A DNA stretch of 64,000 bases from Polytrichum commune. Taxonomy: Eukaryota; Streptophyta; Polytrichopsida; Polytrichales; Polytrichaceae. Both the position numbers and the translations under genes were made by a program. Under the pieces are notes generated by a model. The model was not told the DNA's origin, did not search any database, and worked only from the letters and a program-made list of their open reading frames with translations. Position 1 is the first letter of the stretch; each line of letters starts with the position of its first letter. Shown here piece by piece: positions 12,973-24,050 of the stretch. Where the stretch lies: contig OX485806.1 in the NCBI GenBank assembly GCA_950295325.1, forward strand, positions 11,224,001-11,288,000, given 5' to 3'.

Positions 12973-12984
12973 TAGATGGTTGCA

Positions 12985-13251
12985 TAAATAAATAAATAAA
13001 TAACCAATGTCGGGCAATCCGACGTGAATTTGAGCATGTTGGTTCTACCATGTTCAAGAATCCTCTTGTTGCAAGGTGGGGTTAACTGCCTACCTTGCAG
13101 CGGGTGTACTCTTGGCTTCCTACCTACCTACCTAGTTTTTTTCCGTCAAGTAAAGAGAATAGTTCACGGTGGGAATCGAACCGCCAACCACTCCATTTGA
13201 AAATGAGTACCTCTCCACTATCACCTGGTAGTTTAGGGTCATCTCAGACCG
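12985..13251 (-). mobile_element. tRNA-derived SINE, copy 1
   Basis: Read on the minus strand, the element starts at 13,251, has a pol III box B word GGTTCGATTCC (about 13,170) preceded by a weaker box A region (GTGATAGTGG), and ends in an (ATTT)n tail at 12,985-13,003. The 12-bp word TAGATGGTTGCA flanks it perfectly at 12,973-12,984 and 13,252-13,263, as expected for LINE-machinery target-primed insertion. A ~85 percent-like copy lies at 46,781-47,040. The short plus-strand frames crossing it are not genes. Confidence 0.9.
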
Positions 13252-13263
13252 TAGATGGTTGCA

Positions 13264-14162
13264 AACATCATCCAATAACAAAAAAGAATGTGCTTAGGGC
13301 ACGCCAATACATGTTTGCTTCCAAACGCTAATGTGCATAGGTTTGAGGATGGCGAGAGTGCCATAGTGAGGGCGATGGCACTGGGTTGAGACTTATTGTC
13401 AACAAGGAATCGAGATATGTCACATAGGGCCAATCCTTTGCCTCGACAAACACTACACTAAAATGTACCAATTAGTCATAGTGATACACTAATTCAAGCC
13501 ACATGCACAATCTAGCCAAATCTCAAAGTTATCAAGGGCACTGCTACTGAGTGACATTGAATTCCATGCTCATTTACCATAGATTCCAAGAAAACTAGTG
13601 TGTGTTTATGATTATCATAGAAGGGTCCCTATTTCATCTTTACATGTGCTAGAATGTAGTTTCTAGTGGGATACAAGTGGGTCATGGCGAATGTGGGCAT
13701 GACATGTGGCAAAATTTGAGGGGAATATAACTAATTTGTGTCAAAATAGGGAACCCTCTACGGTAGTACGTGCCACATGCATGTCACTGAAAATGCCAAG
13801 TGTTGATATTTTTAGTGATTAATGCCAAGCTTTGGTACTATAATGAATTGTGCCGAGTGTTGAGACTTTCATGCCAAGTGTTGAGATGAACTCTATTGGT
13901 GGCACCAATTCATAGAGTAAAGGAATTTAGTCTCACCTTCACTAATTTTCCACACTCACTAATTGGTATATATAGTGTAGCCATAAGAAATGTTTTCTAA
14001 CTATAATCGTGCCATGATATTGGTGCAACCTGTGGAGGGGGTAGTAATGACGATTGAATATGCCCCTGAAGAGAGTGAGCAATCCGCAAAAATATATGAC
14101 GGATCCAACAAGGAAATGTAGTAGTTTGAAATGGAGCCAATTGCAAGTCCTGCTAGCACTGA
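13264..14162. other. Unassigned DNA
   Basis: Contains a short series of near-repeats of the word TGCCAAGTGTTGA around 13,795-13,890 and otherwise no recognisable element. Confidence 0.4.
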
Positions 14163-14260
14163 TAGAGCAGCCGCACCGGGGGGTCCAGCTAGGGCCCATC
14201 CAACCCGGTCAATGCGGGTTGGTTGGGCCCCGGTTGGACCCCCCCAGTGTGGCTGCTCTA
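14163..14260. repeat. GC-rich 98-bp hairpin, possible minimal MITE
   Basis: TAGAGCAGCC at the left and GGCTGCTCTA at the right are perfect complements. The stem continues through GGGGGGTCC/GGACCCCCC and GGGCCCATCCAACCCG/CGGGTTGGTTGGGCCC to a ~7-base loop. TA at both edges would be a 2-bp target duplication. The block is far richer in G+C than its surroundings. Overlapping open frames on both strands are a by-product of the palindrome. Confidence 0.8.
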
Positions 14261-17150
14261 TGAGCCCATCCCGATACCATGTGCTAGTAGCCGATAATAT
14301 TTCTCCAAACATGAGTGGTCATACTTTCATGTCAAGTCACCTACATCACAATATAGTGCTCATACGAGGCCATCATGTATCCAACCTAGACCACTAAACA
14401 TGTGGTATTAAACCTCACATACAATGAACCCCTGAGAAGTTCCATGACTCGGCGACCACCTCCCAAAGAAAAGTGCTCGTATACCCTACAACACCACAAC
14501 CACATCAACCCCACCAATACAAAGGTCATCCAATCACTAAGTTCCCATGGTCACTTTCGTTACTCGAGAGGGGTTAGTAGTCCTGCACCACTGATATTAT
14601 GTCAGTGAACATAATGCCAAGGGTGGGTCGAACGGACATTTCATTCACGTTGATCCCACTAAAGTCAACGTTTCTTCTCTTCCCTCCCAACATGCCGCCG
14701 ATATTTCTCCAACACATCATTATTGTCCCTTGATGTAGTGTTGCATAGAACAAGAGTGGAAAGCAAATCCACCAAGTCATTCGATCCTAAACACCTTGAC
14801 TTGTTTTCATGTGAAGCATATAGCTCTGGTTTATTGTGCCAATTCTATCATTTGAAAAGAAATGGCAGGGTTAAATTTGGCTTGTGTTTTGCAAGAGGTT
14901 TGTGCCTCTACCCTTGGTGTCGGCAACATGCGCCCAACCTCCTCTTGGTAGTATGCATGCCACCAAGGATGCTCAAGGCAACCAATAGGAAGCCTCCATA
15001 TGTTTCAATAAAAGTTTGTTATGTGAAATGCCACCATTTCTAGGTTTCACATTCGTGACTTCCTATTAACTTGGGCATGGTCGTTCTTCAACACTTATGG
15101 CAGACTTCACCAACATCAACATGTCTTAGCTGGCTATTCTTAAACGGCTATGTGCAAATGGACGTGACATGGCCTTTGGCCGTCACAAATTTCCATGCTC
15201 ATGACAAGTTGATTGATTTTCATCCATGTTGTGCTTGGAGGATGGACTACATGTTTAATCTTATATTGCCCATGAGAGTGTCATGGAATCTCTCTTACAA
15301 AGAGAAACCACCATGGAGCCATGTCATGTTCTCATCATCCGCCCCCCCCCCCTCGGGATGGATTTCTCTTTGTTTCAAGAATACAAACGCGCAAGTCCCA
15401 TTCAATTTTGTTCTAATTTGAAGAAAAACAATCCTCTGAAGTGATTTTTGTAGAAGGCCACTAAGCCTTGAACGAGGACGCGATTTTTTTCTTCCCTTTG
15501 GTGTTGCTCATTGTAAGCATCCTCCGTCTTTAGTAGTGTGAGCAACACCCCAAACCAAATGTGCTTTAAAAAATGATAGTCAAGCTCATTGTGAAAGACA
15601 CTCATCATATGGTCAATGAACTTTGACCACCAATAGGACATGCATATGAATTCCAAATGCATATGTACTCTAAACATATACATTCACTTTTATTCTTATC
15701 GAGGGTCCTCATCCATCTTGTCATTCAAATCAATAGACAAAAACAAGATTGTCACTAGTTGCCCCAACTTGAGAACTTTAACATCGTGACAATTGGATCT
15801 TTCTCAAGTTTTGATGAATCGAAGAGATTTTTCTTCCCCATACAATCATCACCGAGTTGGTGTCTACATGCATGTGGCTTGATTATAGAATACGTTGATA
15901 GTCATGATTTGAATAAACCCTTGATATCAAGGGTGATACAAAAGTTCCAAGGTCCATGGAATGCGCCCGGGGCCAATAAAGGGCAAATAGTGGTCTACAT
16001 ACACATTATTTTATTTATAGGGAAAAGCGCTTCACTCCAATCCTATCCAATTTGGCAAGCACTTTGTATCCCCTTCTCAAATCCCTTTAACTGTTATCAT
16101 TGTCCTTAGTACTTACTTGGACACTTCTGCTTTGGACTATGAACGAGTCCAGCCTCCAGGACCCGTATTAAGTACTAATAAGATATGCATTGGGGGACCG
16201 TCTCCTTACGAGGTTATAAATAGTCCACTCTACTACTCCATGCATCTATGCAATTAATGAATAGGTTTCAACTTGGCAAGAACCGCAAGGGGATGAAAAG
16301 GACTCCAAAAACTTGGTGCAATAAATGGGCATGGCATGCGTAGACCTAACTTCTGTGGGTGTTATTTGGTTCCTTTTTCATGCTCTTGTGTTGCATTAGC
16401 AAATCTATGATGAAGCGTCAACAAAAACCAGATTGAAAATCAGACCTCCCTAGATTTAATTATGGTTATGAAGTGCATGCTTGATGATTCATTGACTAAA
16501 AATATAAGGTGTACAAACTTGTTTATGATAACTTTAAGCAATTTGGATAAGTAAGTGCGGTACACGTGCGATAATGGAGTGTTTGTTTGCATGCTTGGAA
16601 ATTGATACCACGATGTTCAACAAACAAACAAAAAATGCACAATTGAGTTTGAAGTCAAGAAATCATAGTAAATTTCCAAAGCAAAAGATTTTCTCCCAAC
16701 CCATATTCACAACATAGGTCGACCTATTTCGGATAACTAGTAGACGAGCACTTGAGTACAATCAAGGAACCCAAACCCGTACTCTTTGAACTTACTTTTT
16801 TCATCGCATTGAACTCCTCGATAAATTACAACTTCTTTCTCACATGGTCACTACCTATTTTCAACATTCCAAAACAACAAATGACAACTACATGTATGTA
16901 AGGAACTTCACGGATGTAGGGAACTCCATGTATTAGATTGGGCTGGTCATTGGAAACGGGTCTATCTACCATCAGATCCTCCCAACTATGTCCACTATCA
17001 AACAACTTTAAAGTCGCAATCCGATCTCTTCTAAACATCATGGGTGTTCACGATGTTTGTTCTTCGATGTTCACCTATCAAATAAACGGGTCCGTATTCA
17101 TAAGAAAAGTAGACACCTAACTCAACACAACACAACACAACCTAACCTAA
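14261..17150. other. Unassigned DNA with several long non-family open frames
   Basis: Plus-strand frames of 106 and 116 codons (14,723-15,043; 15,071-15,421; 15,759-16,109) and a minus-strand 93-codon frame are present. None shows a motif I recognise, and adjacent frames do not join into a domain. A TATAAATA word at about 16,215 and CAACACAACACAACCTAACC simple-repeat words at about 17,125-17,158 are also present. Some may be remnants of an unrecognised mobile element. Confidence 0.35.
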
Positions 17151-17687
17151 CCTAACCTACTGGCCTCCCTCCTTGGACTTTGAAGATAACTCCAAAGTTG
17201 GCTCCAACACATGCACGAGCGAGTGAGCGAGCGGCCGGATTTTGGGCACTTGAGGCCATTGATTCGGTGGTGTGGGATGTGACGTAGGCAGGGAGTACCT
17301 TCAGGTGGTAGAAATTAGAAAGTCTTTGAACGCAGCCTGAGCCTGAGCTCTGGGGCTGTCCTGGATGCAAATATCACTGTGTCAATCAATCAAACCCCAA
17401 ACCTTTTCGCTTCAATCCCAGAGAATCGAATTGCAGCCACAGGCAGCAGCTGCTGCTGCTGTGGCTGCCGCCGTAACTTCACTTTACTTTCTTACACCCA
17501 CAAGCTTACAAGCAAGCAGGGCCAGCCGCAGGCCTCCTTTGCTTCGCGTGAGTGAGCAAAGGAGGGAGGCTACTCCACTTAACTTAGAGCATCTCGCAGA
17601 CAGACAGACACACACAGACACACACACAGACAGACAGTCACTCAGTCAGCCTATCCATCATCAGCCCTAGAGTAGGACAAGCACTCC
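17151..17687. other. GC-rich island with CAG/CAG-like and CAGA repeats
   Basis: Markedly richer in G+C than the neighbourhood, with GCAGCTGCTGCTGCTG (about 17,446) and a CAGACACA microsatellite (about 17,598-17,640). A 101-codon plus frame (17,365-17,670) is low-complexity (polyalanine then a DTHTDR repeat). A minus-strand frame ends in a peptide beginning MASSAQNPAARSLARA, which resembles a gene 5' end only in composition. It may be the promoter and first exon of a dead gene. Downstream exons were not recognised on either strand. Confidence 0.35.
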
Positions 17688-18700
17688 ATGCCAGTGCCCG
17701 GGGAGAGTTTCGGGTGTCGTCACCGGTCAAACTCCAAGCGTTCCCGACTCCCATAAAGTAATGTTGTGATCTTTTGGGTTTTCCCCTTTTGTTAATCCGA
17801 GGTATAATTATTTTATTAATTAAAGGTATATTCCATAAATTCCTCTAAACTGATCGGTAATACTCCCAGCAGTCTTCAACTCAATGCCAGTGTCCGAAGA
17901 GAGTTTCCGGCGTGATCGGTCAAACTCCTTGTGATCTTTTGGTTTTCTTTTCTTTTTATTAATCCGAGGTATATTCTTTTATTAATTCAAGGTATATTCC
18001 ATAATATCCTCTAAACAGATTGGTAATACTTCCAGCAGTCTTGAACTCAATGCCAGTGTCCAAAGAGAGTTTCAGGATTGATCGATCAAACTCCGAGCGT
18101 TCCCGAGTCACGTAATGTTGTGATGTTTGGGTTTTTTCCTTTTATTACTCCGAGGTATATTCCCATAGATTCCTCTAAACTGATCAGTAATACTCCCAAC
18201 AGTCTTGAACTCAATGCCAGTGTCCAAAGAGAGTTTCGGGCGTGATCGGTCAAACTCCGAGCGTTCCCAAGTCACGTAATGTTGTGATCTTTCGGTTTTT
18301 TCCTTTTATTAATCTCAGGTGTATTCCCATAGATTCCTCTAAACTGATCGGTAATACTCCCAACAGTCTTGAACTCAATGCTAGTGTCCGGGGAGAGTTT
18401 CAGGCGTGACCGGTCAAAGGCTGAGCGTTCCCGAGTCACGTAATGTTATGATCTTTTGGTTTTTTCCTTTTATTGACTCAAAGAATATTCCATAGATTCC
18501 TCTAAACTGATTGGTAATACTCCCAACAGTCGTGAACTCAATGCTAGTGTCCGGGGAGAGTTTCAGGTGTGACCGAGCATTTCCGAGTCCAGCCAGTCAT
18601 GTAATGTTGTGATCTTTCGGTTTTTTTCTTTATTAATTCAAGGTATATTCCCATAGATTCCTCTACACTTGAGCGTTAATACTCCCAGCAATCTTGAGCT
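17688..18700 (+). repeat. Six-unit tandem array, ~164-bp period
   Basis: Unit starts, marked by ATGCyAGTGyCC, are at about 17,688, 17,884, 18,050, 18,214, 18,378 and 18,541. The spacing is thus 196, 166, 164, 164 and 163 bp. Each unit carries GAGAGTTTC, GACCGGTCAAA, GTAATGTTGTGATCTTTTGG, a GAGGTATATTCC block and AGTCTTGAACTC. The first unit is lengthened by an internal duplication of the ATTAATTnAAGGTATATTCC part. Single or few related units lie at 50,290-50,525 (same strand), 18,850-19,010 and 54,090-54,195 (reversed), and a reversed array lies at 58,115-58,975. Confidence 0.9.
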
Positions 18701-18849
18701 TCAACCGGTTCATATGTCACTAGCAGTCGGTTCTCCCCATTCATTGCTCATTGCACATGCAAGGGTGATGATGTTTGGACCTAAGATAACACAAAATTAA
18801 GTGCAATAAATGGGGAGAAGCAGCGGCTAGTTACATATGAACCGGTTGA
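18701..18849. repeat. Inverted repeat with AACCGGTTCATATG arms
   Basis: The left arm TCAACCGGTTCATATGT...GTTCTCCCCATT (18,701-18,756) is mirrored by the right arm AATGGGGAGAA...ACATATGAACCGGTTGA (18,801-18,849) around a ~44-base loop. It sits exactly where the direct array ends and a reversed unit begins, so it is the turning point of a larger inverted arrangement. The left arm also occurs at 50,440-50,500. Confidence 0.8.
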
Positions 18850-19010
18850 GGTTGAGAAATAATCAGTTGAAGTTCAAGACTTCAGGAAAATTACTGATCG
18901 TTTTAGAAGAATCTAGAGAATATGCCTCGAATTAGTAAAGAAAAAACCGGAAGATGTCAACATGTAACCGGTTGGACTTGGAAACACTAGGATCTCAACC
19001 GATTATGTCC
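18850..19010 (-). repeat. Reversed unit of the 164-bp array family
   Basis: The complement of this stretch lines up with one unit of the 17,688 array (CCGGTTACATGTTGACATCTT..CTTTACTAATTCGAGG..ATTCT, AGTCTTGAACTT). Confidence 0.75.
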
Positions 19011-19069
19011 AAAAGTTTCTTCAGACATTGCTTAAGTAGTTCTTAAATGGGCACTTTTCGCTTTGCACC

Positions 19070-19375
19070 CACTTCCTTGTAGGATATGAAACACGCAATT
19101 CAATTCGTGCGAGATGATTAGCAACCCGAAATCATGACCGTGGCCGTTTTCCTCATAACTTTGGAGCTCATATGAGTATCTTATTTGTTGTCAATGTGAA
19201 GATTCTCGAGCTCGTTAATTGGTCGTATAGGTTCCTCCCCCTCCCCCGCACCCACCCGTTGGGGTCCTCCAAATATGTTGACTATTGAGTCTAGAACAGT
19301 TACCATATTTGGAGTTTGTAGTTCAATCTCTTTTCTAAACACACATCTTTTTGGTGTCCGTTCTTACATCCACAC
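19070..19375 (+). repeat. Dispersed repeat R, copy 1
   Basis: A ~290-bp sequence with the ordered words GAAACACGCAATT, TTTTCCTCATAACTTTGGAGCTC, GTGAAGATTCT, TTGACTATTGAGTCTAGAA and TTCAATCTCTTTTCTAAACACACAT. Copies occur at 43,741-44,014 and 50,001-50,277 (plus) and 63,645-63,925 (minus). It adjoins array-family sequence here and at 50 kb, suggesting both belong to one larger element. Confidence 0.7.
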
Positions 19376-19399
19376 CTAATCAAATGTCATTTTGGTTGT

Positions 19400-19530
19400 T
19401 TAGACATTATAGAACACTAGCAACTTTACTTGGTAAAAAAAGTACATCAATAGTAAAAAAGATACATCATTGTGTAACTCCAAATAGTAAGTGATCCTAA
19501 ATATGATATTTGGTGTAGTGAAAGAAGATG
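19400..19530 (+). mobile_element. CACTA-ended MITE M2, right half
   Basis: Ends in AGTGATCCTAAATATGATATTTGGTGTAGTG, shared in part with 44,190-44,281, 45,733-45,935 and 52,741-52,967. The matching left half is absent here. It follows repeat R directly, as at 44 kb. Confidence 0.55.
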
Positions 19531-20110
19531 TATTCTAATTGTGGGTACCAATTTATAGTATTATCTTATTTATGATTATTTTTAATTTTGTGATTGGAAT
19601 ACATACATTTGAGAATTGAATATTTGATATTGGAGTTAATATGCCCATTCTAAAGGGGTTCAAGTTCATTGACCGGGTAATGGGTGTCGCTCATATTGAG
19701 AATATTGAGAAGTAACTTTAAACCCTCCAAAGGACATCTTGAGGCATGGATAGGGCCTCGTGGATATGAAGGTCGCATTCTGTATAATATGACATCTTGG
19801 CCCCAAATGTCGCACTATTGAGGTTTATAGCATGTCTCAATGTAAATTGTCATTTTGTGAACACAATGAAGATACATAAGGATGAAAGAATTTTTTTATC
19901 AAAGAAATATGGTCATAACGTCATACAATGTGGAGTCTAAAAAAACATAGTCCCATGATGTCTTCACCATATCACATACTACGAAAGTAAGAATCTATTG
20001 TCTTCTAATGATGTTTGTTGTATTGAAAATTGACACCTTGTTGAATTTATCAATAAAAGATTGCATGCTCATCACATCTATAATTGATTACTCCGAAGGA
20101 TGCTCCATTG
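19531..20110. other. Unassigned AT-rich DNA
   Basis: Contains words shared with 6,760-7,770 (ATATGACATCTTGG, TGTCGCACTATTGAGG). No gene recognised. Confidence 0.4.
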
Positions 20111-21200
20111 CAATAGTAATTGGGCATACTCATGGGTTCAAGGAAGCTTGACTACTAGCATTGAATGATCATGTCCTTTCATTTGCTCTTCATTCAAATC
20201 TAAACCCAAATGGATTTCTCTACCCCGTCTTAGATCCACCAACTCATGCATGTTGTATTTTGCATCAACAACTCCCTCTCCTGCCAATTGCACATATTCT
20301 TCAATAAGCGTTTCTTCATTTCCAATACTCAAAGAGGAAATGAGAGTTGCCAATTTATTTGCATTCATTTTTTCATTCTCGATTTCTCATGTTCATCATC
20401 CATGGCAAAAGTGGCATTCCAATCTACAAGTAAAATCTTGGACATTCACAAATTGTTTTGTACGATTTGGGGACACATCTCTCTCCACACTTGAGAACAA
20501 CACATATCAGTAGCCTTACATTGGGCACTATTTTCTTCAAGTCATGGTGAGTAGTAGAATAATGAAATTGAAAGAGAACCCAATCCAAAAGCTTCTTCTT
20601 ATATTGAACTTTGAACGAGGCAATTATTCCTTGATCCAAGGATTGTACCACACTTGTAAAATTAGGTGGTAAGAAAGCAACAATAATATTGCTCAACTGT
20701 AAGGTTGAAAAACCAAATGATCACCCCTATCAACATGCTTAAGAGAACGAGTAGCATAATGGTCCATAATTAAAAGTACCTTCCTCTTTTGAGATTCAAA
20801 ATGTACATTGAGGCCCATCATCTAACTCTCAAATACATATGATGTCATCCAAGTTGTTTGATTTGCAAACCACCACACATTATATGTTGGCAACCACCTT
20901 CCAAGGCATCTCGGGCATAGAGATCTATAAATAATCACATGTTTTAGCTTGTCAATGATTGTCATGTTTACAACAAGAGCAAGACTGAGACAATCCTTTT
21001 GGATTTTGAGCCCATGAACTTCTCCTTGCACTATTATTTTGTTTGCTTGGGCACAATAAAAATGAATCAATCTCATCCATATTGTAAACATCTTCTTGTG
21101 CTAGAACCAATGCAGAGGAGGTCAGTGCTTACCAAATTGTGTGCAAGTTGTTTTGTGTGTAGACGTGGTCATCAACACCGAAAATGTTGAAATCATAACT
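20111..21200 (-). pseudogene. Tigger/pogo-type DDE transposase pseudogene (Tc1/mariner superfamily)
   Basis: Seen on the minus strand: a YNMDEI segment supplies the first catalytic Asp (21,075-21,077). A piece with KIIVQGEVHGLKIQKD, LALVVN and RCLGRWLPTYNVWWF follows. Then comes LLIMDHYAT with the second Asp (20,762-20,764), and FLPPNFTSVVQSLDQGIIASF with the third (20,634-20,636). An acidic tail with EETLIEEYVQLAGEG ends it. The family cuts and pastes DNA at TA targets, and the usual protein also has N-terminal CENP-B-type helix-turn-helix domains, which I did not find. At least three frameshifts and in-frame stops break it, so it is dead. Its inverted ends were not located. Assignment to the DDE family is firm; placement as Tigger rather than another pogo branch is inference. 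Confidence 0.85.
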
Positions 21201-21437
21201 GAAATGAAAAGCATCCGCATTATCTAAAATTAGCACATCATTTCAAGCTCATGTTTAAAATGATAAAGGCCCTTTCAAATGGTAAGTCACAAAAGTATGC
21301 CTTAATTCTAATTAGGATTTTCTCATATCTTTAACTTCCATGTTAATTACATACTATATTGATGGTCTTACTTCGGGAATGAAATCTCAATTAATCCCTA
21401 GTTTACTAAGTGGAAGTGAACATATATATTGGATTTT

Positions 21438-21655
21438 GGGCCTAGAAGTTGAGGGGCACTCAATATGGTTTTTGTGGACTAGGCGGCCTTCAAGAATGCA
21501 AGGACAACGTTTTTTTGAAGTCGGGCGGGGTGGGCAAAGTTTTTTGGCCAGATTCATGAAACTTTTATGGGGTTGCCCATGGGTTGTGGGTCACAAGCCC
21601 CAGTCCTTATCCTATTAGGGGATCCCTGTCCCAAAAAGCTCGTTGGGGTTGCTTT
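21438..21655 (+). repeat. Dispersed repeat pair, copy 1
   Basis: Matches 37,627-37,845 over ~218 bp in the same orientation, including TTTGTGGACTAGGCGGCCTT and GAATGCAAGGACAAC. A 92-codon frame crosses this copy, but the other copy has stops in that frame, so it is not a conserved gene. Confidence 0.7.
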
Positions 21656-22352
21656 AGTGTATGGCTTAGGTTATAGTGTAGTAAGCTCTATCTACATAAT
21701 TTGAATCTCATTCAAAGATAGTACACATGTACTTAGACCTTATTGATTATAATATATAATCACTATACCTTTCACACCTATTACTCTAGCTTACCATGTG
21801 TTGCTATTTTATTTTTATTGATAATGTCATTTTTTACCCAACTTTAGCAGATAGTATGTACATCAAGGAACATAATATAACTTACTTGGTAAAAAATGAT
21901 ACTCTTAGTAAAATGTTATAGCAACACTTGATTCTTTAAAGAGTAACTCCAAAACGTCAACCCCTTTTTCTTATGGTTACATACATTGTTGGTGTGATAT
22001 AAAAGGAAAATGGCAATGGTGGAAAGGAAAAATTGGGTGAACCAAATTTGTTGATATCGATTTAAAGTTCATATTCATATGGTTGATGCCTTGAAATAAA
22101 TTGGTAAACTTCCATGCAAACATGTTTTAGTTTTGAATTAAGCAAATTCTGCATGGATCGAGATTTATAAACATCTGTTAAAACTTTGAGGTGTTACGAG
22201 CACATGTAGCTTTATGATATAACAAAACTTGAGAGTTGATTATGACTATTTATGGAGGCTATGGAAAGTAATACTAGTGTGAGTGATAAATGTTACTCAT
22301 TTAAGATATCCACAAGTGAATTTTTTCTAGGGTATACATGATAATGTAAAAT
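21656..22352. other. AT-rich DNA with a decayed M2 fragment
   Basis: About 21,800-21,960 carries M2-like words (ATTGATAATGTCATTTTTTACC, ACTTACTTGGTAAAAAATGA, TAACTCCAAA), lacking clean ends. The remainder up to the MITE at 22,353 is unassigned. Confidence 0.45.
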
Positions 22353-22761
22353 CACGGGGAGGTCACTCCATTGTCAAGTTGAAAACCACGTGCGAACAAA
22401 GTTTGCTACCCCTATATTATATGCCATAGATCATTTTAAAAATTATGATATTTTTCTAAATATACATATCCATTGATAATATCTTTTGTATATTTTTTTG
22501 AAATTTGTAGTCATCTCCATTTTTTCTAGTAATTTCTTTAGTTCAATTCTACATCATTCTAGTTAGAAACGGTATGTTTTCTAGAATTTTTTTTTATCAA
22601 ATTTGGTTATCAATTTTTACTATGTAATAGATACCATGTATATGTACTCATAATTTTTTTTTGATAAAAGTTTGACCCATTTTGTTGATGCAACTTAGAA
22701 AAAGTATATTTTTTTTGTTCGCACGTGGTTTTCAACTTGACAATGGAGTGACCTCCCCGTG
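22353..22761. mobile_element. Young 409-bp MITE with perfect 48-bp inverted ends and 8-bp target duplication
   Basis: The first 48 bases, beginning CACGGGGAGGTCACTCC, are exactly complementary to the last 48. TGTAAAAT is repeated perfectly at 22,345-22,352 and 22,762-22,769. An 8-bp duplication fits the hAT superfamily; the end sequence is not one I can tie to a named family. The interior is AT-rich without coding capacity. Perfect ends and target site mean little time has passed since insertion, in contrast with the heavily decayed elements around it. Mobilisation would need a transposase encoded elsewhere. Confidence 0.92.
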
Positions 22762-22769
22762 TGTAAAAT

Positions 22770-24048
22770 GCCTATGTATCAATTATTTTTCCATTGAGAT
22801 TTGATGTGCATTTCTTAGGTTCTGTGACAGCTAAATAAGCTTAATTGCTTTTGGGTGATTATAGGGTCTAAGTTGTGTACAAATTGCATGAAATTTCTAT
22901 AAAAAAATTACTTACAACCTTTCTTTTTATGAGGACATTTGAACAAAGGAACCATTTTATGTTAAAATCAACGACTTTGTGATTTGTTGCCTTCAACTGG
23001 CAAAAAACGGTCACCAATTGCACATTGATTCTAAACACATTCTTAGTGGAAACAATTTCAGCTCCTTAGACACATGCCAACTATTGCCACACAAAAATAA
23101 CATTATTTTCATGTTCAAGGTTGGACCCAAGCTTGAAGATAGGATTTTCAACCTAGGAGGACTATTTTCTTCAATGGAGATTGTTGATATTTGGCGGAAA
23201 AACAAATGCCACATTAGGTGCAACTTCATGTTTTAAAATCCTTGGATATGAATTCTAGTTTACATTCCTTGGGTCCATACTTTTGCTCTCAACACAATAG
23301 TATCGCTTGGTTTTGGACAAAAATCAATATCAATAACTCGTATCAAATAACCCACCAATTCGTATCAAAGTTATAGTATAGTCAAATATTGACATTTGGC
23401 GGATATGTGTTGCGTCCCTAATTGGAGTGACTTGACACACTTCTTGCAGGAGTGGATCTCGGGGTGACGCACAAGTCATCCATGGCGATGAGGCTATGAC
23501 CTCTTATATGGAGGGGTGGCTAAGTGTACGGGTGATGCTAAAGAGGTGCTAAGGGGCCACATTGAGCCTCATGAGGGCGAAGTGTGAGGGGTCGCCTTGA
23601 AGGAGCCTCATGTCGCCTCCTAGACGCAACATCATTGTTTTAATCGCCTACAATCAAGGCCTTGTCCATTTGGGGTGGTTGAAACATCATGAAGGTATTT
23701 TCAAGGACTTCTCAATGGTGTAGAGAATGTTTCAATGAGACAAAGGATGCGAACTTCCGATTCTGTTAGAGTCTGCGGTAGAGTTAGCTCCAAAGTGGTG
23801 CCTAACCTCACTTTGGGGTGGATGTTCCATTCTTTGACGGTGATGTGGGGCTATGCATGGAGAACCATAAGCTTATGTGATTTGGGAAATGTAATAAAGT
23901 TATGGGGTGATGTCATGGGAACATCCACATTCTCATGACTAGTTTGGATAGTCACGGCACAACCATTTGGGCTCCTTAGCTACTTACACCGGTAAGGGCA
24001 TGTCCATAACTCTTAATTGACAATTCCAAGCTTAGTGAGTGGTAATGG
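22770..24048. other. Unassigned DNA
   Basis: Overlapping opposite-strand frames at 22,979-23,236 (85 and 72 codons) lack family resemblance. A more G+C-rich patch at 23,400-23,640 contains repeated GAGGCTnATG-like and GCCTCATG words. Nothing recognised as a gene. Confidence 0.4.
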
Positions 24049-24050
24049 TA

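Noticed and set aside
13170-13230. Candidate tRNA gene on the minus strand
   Set aside because: Box B is good but acceptor and anticodon stems do not form; body, tail and target duplications show it is a SINE.
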